The translations under genes and the position numbers were made by a program. From the NCBI GenBank assembly GCA_020352215.1, contig CP070675.1, forward strand, positions 3,284,224-3,341,668: a DNA stretch of 57,445 nt, written 5' to 3'. This DNA is from Phycisphaerales bacterium (GTDB lineage Bacteria; Planctomycetota; Phycisphaerae; Sedimentisphaerales; Anaerobacaceae). Of the stretch, positions 27,173 through 34,759 are shown in pieces. How positions within the stretch are numbered: position 1 is the first letter of the stretch; each line of letters opens with the position of its first letter. The notes under the pieces are model-generated. The model searched no databases and had not been told where the DNA came from. It saw only the letters and a list, made by a program, of their open reading frames with translations.

Positions 27173-28603
27173 ATGTTTGTCCAGCAGTTTTTTGTCACAG
27201 GGCTAGCCCACAGCTCCTACATGCTTGGTGGCAGCACAACTTGCGCCATCGTGGATCCGCGGCGGGATATCGATGTGTACGTGCAGGCCGCCAAGGACAT
27301 GGGCATGAAAGTCACACACATCCTCGAGACGCATTTGCATGCAGATTTTGTCTCAGGGCACATGGACCTGGCGCAGAAGACGGGAGCCAAGATCTACGCA
27401 CCTGCGTCTGCGAAATGTCGTTTCAGACACAAAGCTCTGAAAGAAGGGGATAGGTTCAGACTCGAAGACATGCAGATTAAGGTGCTTGAGACTCCTGGCC
27501 ATACACCGGAACACATCAGCTACGTCGTCGTGGATAAGAGCCGCGGGCCAAAGCCGGTCGCCGTCTTTTGCGGAGACACGCTGTTTGTTGGTGACGTCGG
27601 CCGGCCGGACCTATTTCCCGGAAAGGCCAGGCAACTGGCTTCGAAACTCTACGACAGCCTGCATTCGAAGCTTCTCAAGCTGCCGGATTTCTGTGAGGTT
27701 TTCCCGGCTCATGGCGCCGGCTCCCTGTGTGGAAGGGCTATGGGTGCAAAACGCAGAAGTACGATAGGTTACGAGCGGCTATACAACGCCGCCCTTCAGA
27801 TCACAGATAGAAACGCGTTCATAAAGTCTCTGACAACCAACATGCCGGGGGCCCCCGATCATTTCAGCCGATGTAGCGCAATCAACGGGAAAGGCCCCAA
27901 ACTCACCGCTGAGCTTGGCGAGCTTGCTCCGATGGGGGCTGCCGAGTTCGCAAAGGCCTCTCAGAAGCGCCGTACCATTATCCTTGATATCCGCAGCTAT
28001 GAGGCATTTGGTGGCCAGCACATTCCGGGCGCCTATCACGTCGACTTCGGAGGCAATTTCGCCACTTTTGCGGGTTGGATTCTCCCTGCTGACTGCGCCA
28101 TTCTGATTGTATCTGATTCGCCCGAACAGGCCCAGGATGCGGCTGTCTGGCTGCGGCGCGTCGGCCATGACAAGACCGTGGGCTACCTTGAGGGAGGGAT
28201 GTTCGAATGGGCCAAGGCGGGCTTCTCGACCGGGCAAGTCGAGCAGATATCCGCCCAGCAGCTAAACGCGATGGCTACAGGTCGCCGCAAGGTGACCCTG
28301 GTGGATGTCCGTGCCCCGGGCGAGTTCGACTCGCTGCACATCGCTGGAGCCATTAATATCCCTGCGCCCGACCTGAGGCGTCGACACAGGCAGCTGCCCA
28401 AGACCAAACCGATCCTATTACTTTGCAGCACGGGCCACCGCTCAAGCCTGGCAGCAGCTCTTTTGAAACAGCACGGATTCGAGAAGATCTTCAACGTTGC
28501 CGGCGGAATGACGGGTTACAATGCCGCCGGCTTCAGCGGGCGCTGTCCTCTCTGTTTGGCACCGCATGTGCCGACTGCACCTGGGACGACGCTTCGGTCA
28601 TAG
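27173..28603 (+). CDS. Persulfide dioxygenase-like MBL protein fused to two rhodanese domains
   Basis: A 476-residue cytoplasmic protein. The MBL domain (about 1-235) has ETHLHADFVSGHMDLA, TPGHTPEHISYVV, FCGDTLFVGDVGRPDL and FPAHGAGSLCG, typical of the ETHE1/bacterial PDO group that oxidises glutathione persulfide to sulfite using Fe. The first rhodanese domain (about 255-350) has lost its catalytic Cys (ILIVSDSPEQ). The second (about 360-460) keeps it in LLLCSTGHRSS. Such fusions handle sulfide-derived sulfane sulfur. The ATG at 27173 is preferred because AAGGAG precedes it by seven bases; it lies 2 bp after the DUF1622 stop. The tail after residue 455 is Cys/Pro-rich and unremarkable. Confidence 0.9.
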   Translation: MFVQQFFVTGLAHSSYMLGGSTTCAIVDPRRDIDVYVQAAKDMGMKVTHILETHLHADFVSGHMDLAQKTGAKIYAPASAKCRFRHKALKEGDRFRLEDMQIKVLETPGHTPEHISYVVVDKSRGPKPVAVFCGDTLFVGDVGRPDLFPGKARQLASKLYDSLHSKLLKLPDFCEVFPAHGAGSLCGRAMGAKRRSTIGYERLYNAALQITDRNAFIKSLTTNMPGAPDHFSRCSAINGKGPKLTAELGELAPMGAAEFAKASQKRRTIILDIRSYEAFGGQHIPGAYHVDFGGNFATFAGWILPADCAILIVSDSPEQAQDAAVWLRRVGHDKTVGYLEGGMFEWAKAGFSTGQVEQISAQQLNAMATGRRKVTLVDVRAPGEFDSLHIAGAINIPAPDLRRRHRQLPKTKPILLLCSTGHRSSLAAALLKQHGFEKIFNVAGGMTGYNAAGFSGRCPLCLAPHVPTAPGTTLRS

Positions 28604-28772
28604 TGGCCCGTTGGCTCATGCTTGCTCCAGAGTCTTCGCCCAGGCAGGTTTGAGACGGACTGGTTGACGATGGAATACTGCTGACGCTATGCTGCTGGCA
28701 CCATACAAGGAAGGCCGGTGTTTGCCCTGTTGCCCCTGTAGCACCGCCCGCGATATGTGGCCAAATACGGGC

Positions 28773-28801
28773 TTGACATTTCGAGCGGCGCTCCGTATAC
28801 T
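28773..28801 (+). promoter_or_regulatory. Near-perfect sigma-70 promoter for DUF432-mscS
   Basis: TTGACA (28773-28778), 17-nt spacer, TATACT (28796-28801). This is one of the best promoter matches in the window. Transcription should start near 28808. A weaker TTGACG-18-TATGCT pair lies at 28664-28693. Confidence 0.65.
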
Positions 28802-28899
28802 CTGTCCGTTATGTGACCGGGGACGGCCGGTGCAGTTGCGCTGACGACAGGTCGGGCCCGAGAAGGGTGACGGAAAACGACGGGTCCATCGGGGTGCGT

Positions 28900-29691
28900 A
28901 TGGAAGTCTGGAAACCCACGACAATCGGCGTGGATAAGTGCCTGCAGAGCCAGATAGGCCCACTGCAGATCCGACTGCGGCGTAGCGGTGACGAGATCCA
29001 TATCGCCACAGAGCGACTTGCTGACCCCGATAGTCTCACGGAGATATCTGCTCCGGTACCCGTTTCTGAGATCGAAGGCGAGGAAATGGACTGGCGAAGG
29101 TGGGTTGTAGGTAGTGACGTGAGCACGGTCCAACTGACTCCCCGCATGCCCGCCCGTCCCGTTGTGGTCCGCCCGGAGCTGCCCGTAAGTATTCCGACCG
29201 GGCAAGAGGCGCTGTTCTTTGTCAGCATCCCCATCTGTGTGGGCATAAGTGCGAGCAAATCCGGCAAACTGCAACTCTGTGAGGTGCCGACGCTCGTACT
29301 TTCCAATACATGGTTTGGTGATCCCATGTCCGGAGAGTTGTGTTACGCTCTAAGAAGTAGGGCAAGACGACAAATAGCGGATTCGGAACCGAGACCTAAT
29401 AGGGCTGTGTGTCCTGTCAAGATTCGCAACACAGCGCCGGCACAGCTCAGTGTCGAACGTTTCTGTGTGCATGTCGAGCACCTACGAATTTACTCCGGAA
29501 GCCGCCAGCTGTGGACGAACGAGGTAAACATAACATTCAAAGGGGAATCCGAGGTAAGTCAGGTCACATACGGACAGAGTCCGCCGAGCTTTGAGCCGGT
29601 GGGGCAACTGCTGTCGGAGGCTCGGACGCCGCTGAAAAAGGCCCTTCTGAAACGAAGTCTAGGCGGGCTGAGTTTATTCGGCGGGGCATAG
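28900..29691 (+). CDS. DUF432 family protein
   Basis: A 263-residue soluble, beta-rich protein that I assign to DUF432. The pattern is a beta-strand N-terminus (IGPLQIRLRRSGDEIHI), a Pro-rich middle (PVVVRPELPVSIPTGQEALFFVSIPICVGI across about 100-130), then VLSNTWFGDPMSGELCYALRS and a C-terminal domain ending in a basic LLKRSLGGLSLF tail. DUF432 genes often sit next to small mechanosensitive channel genes, as here (MscS 28 bp downstream), but no function is established. The start is uncertain: ATG at 28900 (MEVWKPTTIG), a GTG at 28894, or further upstream. None has a good Shine-Dalgarno, but the promoter position rules out a start before about 28808. Confidence 0.72.
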   Translation: MEVWKPTTIGVDKCLQSQIGPLQIRLRRSGDEIHIATERLADPDSLTEISAPVPVSEIEGEEMDWRRWVVGSDVSTVQLTPRMPARPVVVRPELPVSIPTGQEALFFVSIPICVGISASKSGKLQLCEVPTLVLSNTWFGDPMSGELCYALRSRARRQIADSEPRPNRAVCPVKIRNTAPAQLSVERFCVHVEHLRIYSGSRQLWTNEVNITFKGESEVSQVTYGQSPPSFEPVGQLLSEARTPLKKALLKRSLGGLSLFGGA

Positions 29692-29719
29692 GTGACATCG
29701 TACATTGGGATGCGATCAA

Positions 29720-30589
29720 ATGGTGGTTCTATCGGCGATAAACTGGTCTAGCCTGCTCACGAGAGGCAATGTGGCGGTCATCATCAGGATTGTTCTGCTT
29801 CTGGGCATCGGCATTCCTTTGCTTGCGTTTGCATCGGTCATGGCGGGCAAAGCGGCCAAGAAGCGAGTCAGTCCGCAGGCCAGCATGCTGATCCGCAAGG
29901 CGATCTTCTATTTCGGAACCATCATTATTATCATTTCCATACTTGCCCAGCTCAACTTCCAACTGACTGCTCTTTTGGGTGCCGCCGGCATCGCAGGCAT
30001 CGCAATCGGCTTCGCGTCCCAAACGAGTGTCTCGAATATTATCAGCGGGCTGTTCTTAATCTCTGAGAAGCCTTTCGCGGTTGGGGACATCATCCAGATC
30101 GGGAGTACAAAAGGGACAATTCTTTCCGTTGACTTGCTATCTGTCAAACTGCGCACGTTCGACAATCATCTGGTCCGGCTGCCAAATGAGACGCTCATAA
30201 AGTCTGAGGTCAGAAACATCACGCGTTTCCCGATTCGCAGACTTGATATCGATGTGGGAGTCGCCTACAAGGAGGACGTCAAGAAGGTTCGGGAAGTGCT
30301 CCTGGACATCGCCGACAAGAATCCCCGTTGTCTTGACGAGCCTGAGCCGGCTGTGCGCTTCCAGGGCTTTGGCGATTCAGCGTTGCAGTTTCTCTTTGCC
30401 ATCTGGTGTGTCAGAGAGGACTTCCTCATGCTCAAGACAAAGATCATGCGGGAAATCAAAGACCGGTTTGACGCTGAGGGAATCGAGATTCCCTTCCCGC
30501 ATCGGACACTCTACACTGGAGCTGTGACCGAGCCGTTTCCAGTGCGCGTCGTGCCTGAGAAAAAGCGGCCCTCAAGCCAGAAGAAATAG
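29720..30589 (+). CDS. Small-conductance mechanosensitive channel (MscS family), copy 1
   Basis: A 289-residue tension-gated channel that releases solutes on hypo-osmotic shock. Three membrane helices lie at about 18-42, 60-80 and 84-110. The pore-lining helix has the Gly/Ala packing pattern ALLGAAGIAGIAIGFASQTSVSNIISG. It is followed by the beta domain (KPFAVGDIIQIGSTKGTILSVDLLSVKLRTFDN, LPNETLIKSEVRNITRFP) and the alpha/beta C-terminus ending in GIEIPFPHRTLY. The ATG at 29720 is preferred to the TTG at 29705; both ribosome sites are weak. Operon with DUF432. Its stop codon lies only 6 bp from that of the second MscS gene on the opposite strand, so transcripts of the two must overlap. Confidence 0.93.
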   Translation: MVVLSAINWSSLLTRGNVAVIIRIVLLLGIGIPLLAFASVMAGKAAKKRVSPQASMLIRKAIFYFGTIIIIISILAQLNFQLTALLGAAGIAGIAIGFASQTSVSNIISGLFLISEKPFAVGDIIQIGSTKGTILSVDLLSVKLRTFDNHLVRLPNETLIKSEVRNITRFPIRRLDIDVGVAYKEDVKKVREVLLDIADKNPRCLDEPEPAVRFQGFGDSALQFLFAIWCVREDFLMLKTKIMREIKDRFDAEGIEIPFPHRTLYTGAVTEPFPVRVVPEKKRPSSQKK

Positions 30590-30595
30590 GTTGGG

Positions 30596-31936
30596 TCACG
30601 TTTGCGTCGAACGTGCTTCGCTGGAGACTGCCACATCCTCGGTGTTTTTTCTCTCTTCAGAGGGCTGGCCCGTGTTATTTCTGCCGCGACCGCGTCGGGA
30701 GACGGATCTCTTCTCTCTTGGGTGATAGAAGACGACAATCTTGTCGTTCGGTATCTCCAGGCCTTTTCGTTTAAGGCCTTCGTTAATGCGTGGCACCAGT
30801 TCCTGATCGACTACCCACTGCTGTTGGGGCCAGATCGATACTCGCAGCCGCGCAAAGTGCTCGCCGGTCGCCAGGGACGTTATGCCTTCGCTGGCCGGAG
30901 GCGTGATGATAACATCCTGCAACTGCCGGGCGATCTGTTCAAGTATGCTCCTGGCCTCGACTTCAGTCTGCCGGGCGGCCTTGGCATCGGATGCCTGGAC
31001 ATCGAGAAAGCATTGCAGGGCACCTCGTGTGTAGTTTCCCACAGCCGCGATGTTGCGGTTGGGGATGACGACGTCTTGTCCCACGTAGTTGCGCAACCTC
31101 GTCATCCTTATTCCCAGTTCTTCGACTATGCCAACGTGCGGCGGTATTTCGACCATGTCGCCCACATTGAACTGATCCTCAAATATGATGAAGAAGCCGG
31201 TGACCATATCCTGCACGAGACCCTGAGAGCCAAAGCCGATGGCCAGACCTATCACCGACAGCGAAGCGAGGTATGTCGTGTAGTTGATGCCAAGTTCGGT
31301 TAGAGCAAAGCCCATCGCCAGTAGATAGATAGCATACTTAGATATGTTTAGCGCCAACGAGTAAAGCGTCATGGTCCGGTTTTTGTGATAACGGTAGATG
31401 AATTTCAGTGGTCCCCAGTCCGAGTAGATCACGAACCTCACGAGGGTCCGCAGCAACCACAGCACGATACGGCACACGACGGCGACCGCCAATATCGCCC
31501 CCATTCTATAGAGTTTTTTCACGGCTGACCGCGCAGAGCCAGCTGAAAACCGGTCGCCGATGTCGGCGACCCCGGAGATCTTGCTGAACTTGATGGGGTC
31601 CATCGTGTCGCCAGCTGACAGGGTCAATTCCTTAGCTGTTAGGTCGAACTGATAGTCTGTGGTCGTTTCACCCGAGCGCAGTTGCAGCGCCTTTCCTTGT
31701 ACGCCATACGTTCCCTCGACGTCGCCAAGGGCGAAGCGCCCATCCCTGTGAAGTCTGAGCTGTATTCTCTCGGTGCCGACGCCCGCGACCCATTCACCGA
31801 CCAGGGAAGATCGAATTGCCTGCTGCTGCTCCCTCCCAACGAGCCCCTGTGCCATAGCGGCATCGCCGGCACCTAATGCGCCGACGCAGAATAGCAGCCA
31901 ACGGAGTGCAAGCGGAATCAAACGCCCTGTGTTCAT
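30596..31936 (-). CDS. MscS-family channel with N-terminal secreted domain, copy 2
   Basis: A 446-residue channel. A signal peptide (MNTGRLIPLALRWLLFCVGALG..., cleavage likely after AMA near 28) leads to a periplasmic beta domain of about 110 residues (LVGEWVAGVGTERIQLRLHRDGRFALGDVEG), resembling a lipocalin-like or extracellular sensor module. Membrane helices follow at about 145-170, 195-220 and 225-250, then the MscS pore helix LASLSVIGLAIGFGSQGLVQDMVTG, the beta domain NVGDMVEIPPHVGIVEELGIRMTRLRNYVGQDVVIPN, and a basic, low-complexity tail. The ATG at 31936 fits the signal peptide and has AAGG; an upstream ATG at 31987 with GGAG would give a longer n-region. It closes an operon with the lipoprotein and K+ channel genes. 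Confidence 0.9.
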   Translation of the reverse strand: MNTGRLIPLALRWLLFCVGALGAGDAAMAQGLVGREQQQAIRSSLVGEWVAGVGTERIQLRLHRDGRFALGDVEGTYGVQGKALQLRSGETTTDYQFDLTAKELTLSAGDTMDPIKFSKISGVADIGDRFSAGSARSAVKKLYRMGAILAVAVVCRIVLWLLRTLVRFVIYSDWGPLKFIYRYHKNRTMTLYSLALNISKYAIYLLAMGFALTELGINYTTYLASLSVIGLAIGFGSQGLVQDMVTGFFIIFEDQFNVGDMVEIPPHVGIVEELGIRMTRLRNYVGQDVVIPNRNIAAVGNYTRGALQCFLDVQASDAKAARQTEVEARSILEQIARQLQDVIITPPASEGITSLATGEHFARLRVSIWPQQQWVVDQELVPRINEGLKRKGLEIPNDKIVVFYHPREKRSVSRRGRGRNNTGQPSEERKNTEDVAVSSEARSTQT

Positions 31937-32004
31937 GTTACGCCTTGGGGCCCTCAAGCGAGGGGCCAGTATTGTGGTTGTGGGCATCGGATCGCTCCGG
32001 GGTA

Positions 32005-33093
32005 CTAGCGGCCTACCGGCAGTGTCAGCACAGGGCCGGAGGCCTTGATGTCGCCTGCCTGCAATGCAAACAGCTGCATCAGCAGCGAAAAGGTCGACTT
32101 GGACGTCAGGTCGTCATCATGGATGCAAAACCAGGTTCCACGATAGCGCACGCCCACATAGGTGTTGGCCGGGTGGTGCTTGTGTGAGTGAATTTGCATG
32201 AGTCCACCGGTTACTCGCTTCCAGTCAAAGCGGTTGCCGTGCGCGTCACGGCTCACGGTTACGCGCCCAAGCATCTCGTCCTCGGGTGGCGCCTCGACGC
32301 CTTGGGAAACGTAGAATAGGCTTGCCATCAGGGAGCGGGTCACAACAGCGATACGATCGCTATTGCCGTGCCCAACCTCCGTCGTCAATCGAAAGCTACG
32401 TTGTCCCGCCTGCAGACCAAGCAGCTCGCACAGGCGTCTGACTTGTGTTGAGTCGACTTCGGATTCGGCGATTTGCAGCTCAACAAAGGTCTCGTTGCTG
32501 TCGGCACCGGGCACCTGGCCCATTTCGACGGCGCCTCTCACCTGCAACTCCCTGAGCAGAGTCGAAGCCTCACGAAACTGCTCATACACAGGTACCCTGC
32601 TGGGAGTAGGGCCCGAAGCGCTGGGAGCGTTCTTCAGCCCGTTCATGCTTTGCAGACAAACGCGGAATATCCTCTCGATTGACCAGCCGGAGTGGTAAAG
32701 TAGCAGGAGCGTATTCAGATCCACAGGTGACATCAGCTGCGTCACGAATTCATCTCCTTGCAAAGGAGTGTAGGTGACTGTTGGCTGCTCGGAGTAGCTT
32801 ATTCCCGTCTCGATGCCGTAGGTGTAGCTGTCTGCTTCCGTCAGTTCTACGGCCCCAGCGGTTGAAGCCGTAAGGTCAAATGTTGTTGCGACGCTCGCGA
32901 CTTCTAGGAAATAGGGTGTGTCACGGTAGCGCAGCCTGACGAGATTCAACAGCAACTGCTCGTTGTTCGTCTGCTGGATAGCTATGTTGTACCTGGCTCT
33001 GCCATGTCTTACGGAGCGCGGGCCAACCGCACTACAGCCCAGCGATCCCGAAATTGCCACGCTCACCAACGCACAGGCGAGTGCTTCACGCAT
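32005..33093 (-). CDS. Uncharacterised lipoprotein between K+ channel and MscS
   Basis: A 362-residue lipoprotein. The signal MREALACALVSVAISGSLGC gives a plausible lipobox with the lipidated Cys at residue 20. The mature part begins SAVGPRSVRHGRARYN and carries a conserved-looking NNEQLLLNLVRLRYRDTPYFLEVASV block (about 43-68), a Tyr/Thr-rich segment, and VGVRYRGTWFCIHDDDLTSKSTFSLL near the C-terminus. I have seen the LLNLVRLRYRD pattern in uncharacterised bacterial lipoproteins but know no function. The ATG at 33093 with AGGAG nine bases upstream is clear; earlier in-frame starts overlap the channel gene. The gap to the channel gene is 88 bp and to MscS 68 bp, so it is probably in one operon with them. 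Confidence 0.78.
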   Translation of the reverse strand: MREALACALVSVAISGSLGCSAVGPRSVRHGRARYNIAIQQTNNEQLLLNLVRLRYRDTPYFLEVASVATTFDLTASTAGAVELTEADSYTYGIETGISYSEQPTVTYTPLQGDEFVTQLMSPVDLNTLLLLYHSGWSIERIFRVCLQSMNGLKNAPSASGPTPSRVPVYEQFREASTLLRELQVRGAVEMGQVPGADSNETFVELQIAESEVDSTQVRRLCELLGLQAGQRSFRLTTEVGHGNSDRIAVVTRSLMASLFYVSQGVEAPPEDEMLGRVTVSRDAHGNRFDWKRVTGGLMQIHSHKHHPANTYVGVRYRGTWFCIHDDDLTSKSTFSLLMQLFALQAGDIKASGPVLTLPVGR

Positions 33094-33181
33094 GATCCAA
33101 AACTCCTGGCCTCCGAGAGCCTCGGCAGCCACAACACAAGCGATTAGTGTACGCCAGACTTCGGCGGTCCGCTGTCGACAG

Positions 33182-34276
33182 CTACTCTCCAAGATACGTG
33201 TAGAGAACATCCTTCCATTGGGGCGCGTTTATTCTATCGACCAGTACCCGATTCATCGGCTCGCGCAAGGGACTGCCTTCCTGCAGACCGATGGCGTAGT
33301 ATTGTCGTTCGAAAGTGCCTGGCAGTACATATACACTGCCGTGGAATCTTCTCACCGCGCAATACTTAAGGACAGGCGCATCGTAGACGAACACGTCGAT
33401 CTCGCGGGCGACTACCGCATCGAGTCCATCCAAAGCGGCCTCATAGGGCCTGAACTGCATGTGATTTCGGCGCAGGTACTCCTCACTCGTCGAGGCCGCG
33501 ACAGTCCCGACCCGAACCTTAGGTAGGTCTTGAGGTCCCTTCACGAGTGCTTGCAGCTGTGTCACCGTCAACGACGATGCAATCGCTGCGGTGAAGCCCG
33601 AGATAATAATGACGCTTGTGAACATCCATACCAGCGCGACGAGCCTTCCACCGATCGTCTTGGGAGCCTTGTCGCCATAGCCGACCGTTGTCATGGTGAC
33701 GGCCGACCACCAAAAGGCGGCACCGAGCCCGCGTGGTGCATCGCCTCCGAACTGCTCTGCATTTCGTCTCTTTTCGAACAGCCACACAAGCGTCCCGGCG
33801 AGAAACAGTATGGCGGTCAAGGCAAAGACCACCTTCAAGAAGGCCCAGGAGGCAAACCGTTGGGCCAAGCCGAGCCAACCGCGCCCGTGCCCGCGAACCG
33901 TGGCAATTCCCAGGCCCGAGTTGTGAAAGGCATGCGTGAAGTCAATCGTTCGTTCTCGCTCGGCGGTGACGGTCAAGGCAGCTACACAGACGTCGAGGGA
34001 ACCACCCCGCAGACCTGCCAGGAGATCCTCGAGAGTGTGTTCACGAAATTCGTAATCGACCTCCAGGGCCGTGGCAATCTCCCGCCAGAGATCGATGCTG
34101 ATTCCCTCCCAGGCGCCTTCATCGTTCTTCATGGCGAACGGTGCGACGCTTTTTGTGCCCACTATGAGCTTCCGTCCGGCCAGAGGTTGCGTCGAATCCT
34201 GCCCGAAAGCCACAACAGAGATCAGTGCGGCAAGAAGGACTGGCAGAAACACGTCTGAACAATCTTGAAGGAACAT
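33182..34276 (-). CDS. Glutamate-receptor-like K+ channel (GluR0 type)
   Basis: A 364-residue ligand-gated channel. An N-terminal signal or first helix (about 8-26) is followed by a periplasmic binding-protein lobe S1 (about 35-130; KLIVGTKSVAPFAMKNDEGAWEGISIDLWREIA). Next comes a two-helix pore (about 145-235) whose selectivity filter TTVGYGD (about 196-202) matches K+ channels. S2 (about 238-355) then completes the SBP_bac_3 lobe (VRVGTVAASTSEEYL, IDVFVYDAPVLKY). This split layout is that of prokaryotic GluR0. The family binds amino acids; the ligand here is unknown. The ATG has AAGGGG seven bases upstream and a good promoter at 34318-34346. It begins a likely operon with the lipoprotein and MscS copy 2. 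Confidence 0.92.
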   Translation of the reverse strand: MFLQDCSDVFLPVLLAALISVVAFGQDSTQPLAGRKLIVGTKSVAPFAMKNDEGAWEGISIDLWREIATALEVDYEFREHTLEDLLAGLRGGSLDVCVAALTVTAERERTIDFTHAFHNSGLGIATVRGHGRGWLGLAQRFASWAFLKVVFALTAILFLAGTLVWLFEKRRNAEQFGGDAPRGLGAAFWWSAVTMTTVGYGDKAPKTIGGRLVALVWMFTSVIIISGFTAAIASSLTVTQLQALVKGPQDLPKVRVGTVAASTSEEYLRRNHMQFRPYEAALDGLDAVVAREIDVFVYDAPVLKYCAVRRFHGSVYVLPGTFERQYYAIGLQEGSPLREPMNRVLVDRINAPQWKDVLYTYLGE

Positions 34277-34317
34277 CCCTTGTTCCCCTTGAGCACCGAT
34301 TTTCCTTGATTTGACGA

Positions 34318-34346
34318 TTCATAAACAAAGAACGAGCCCGTGTCAA
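34318..34346 (-). promoter_or_regulatory. Sigma-70 promoter for K+ channel operon
   Basis: On the minus strand: perfect TTGACA (34346-34341), 17-nt spacer, TATGAA (34323-34318). Start predicted near 34311, leader about 35 nt. Confidence 0.6.
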
Positions 34347-34515
34347 GGTCTTTTTCACTCGAGCGAGCCCAGTCGCGCCGCAATGGACGGCTTTCTTCGC
34401 CGAGGGCGAGAGCAAGCGAGCCATCAGGTGCTGGCTGTCGGTGGCGGTACGCCCATCTGTCAAGTCCTGCCGGTTCACGGTCGGCGTGTCGACGCGCGAC
34501 CTCCGAAGCCCTATC

Positions 34516-34755
34516 TTACTGGCGCTCGCGAGCTGCTGGTGGACGAAACCTTCTGTGGAGCTGGCTCATGACAAGCAGGCCGACCACCAAACCCGTGCCA
34601 AATGTCACTATCAGAAGCAGCGCGCGGGACATTTTCACCGAAGCAAACAGGATCTTGGTCTCCACCACCTCGGTGTTCTGCAGGCACACAATCACTGCCA
34701 AAATTGACAGGACCACGACTGCAATTACTTTTACCCTTTTCATGCTTGATTTCAT
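34516..34755 (-). CDS. LapA-domain (DUF1049) small membrane protein
   Basis: A 79-residue protein with two membrane helices (about 9-27 and 43-64) and the DUF1049/LapA core VCLQNTEVVETKILFASVKMSRALLLIVTFGTGLVVG. E. coli LapA works with LapB in lipopolysaccharide assembly control. Here no LapB is adjacent, so only the domain is assigned. The start may be the ATG at 34755 or that at 34743; the first has GAG at modest spacing. It follows the MFS gene by 4 bp and is the last gene of the PIG-L/GT4/GH100/MFS operon. Confidence 0.82.
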   Translation of the reverse strand: MKSSMKRVKVIAVVVLSILAVIVCLQNTEVVETKILFASVKMSRALLLIVTFGTGLVVGLLVMSQLHRRFRPPAARERQ

Positions 34756-34759
34756 GTGG

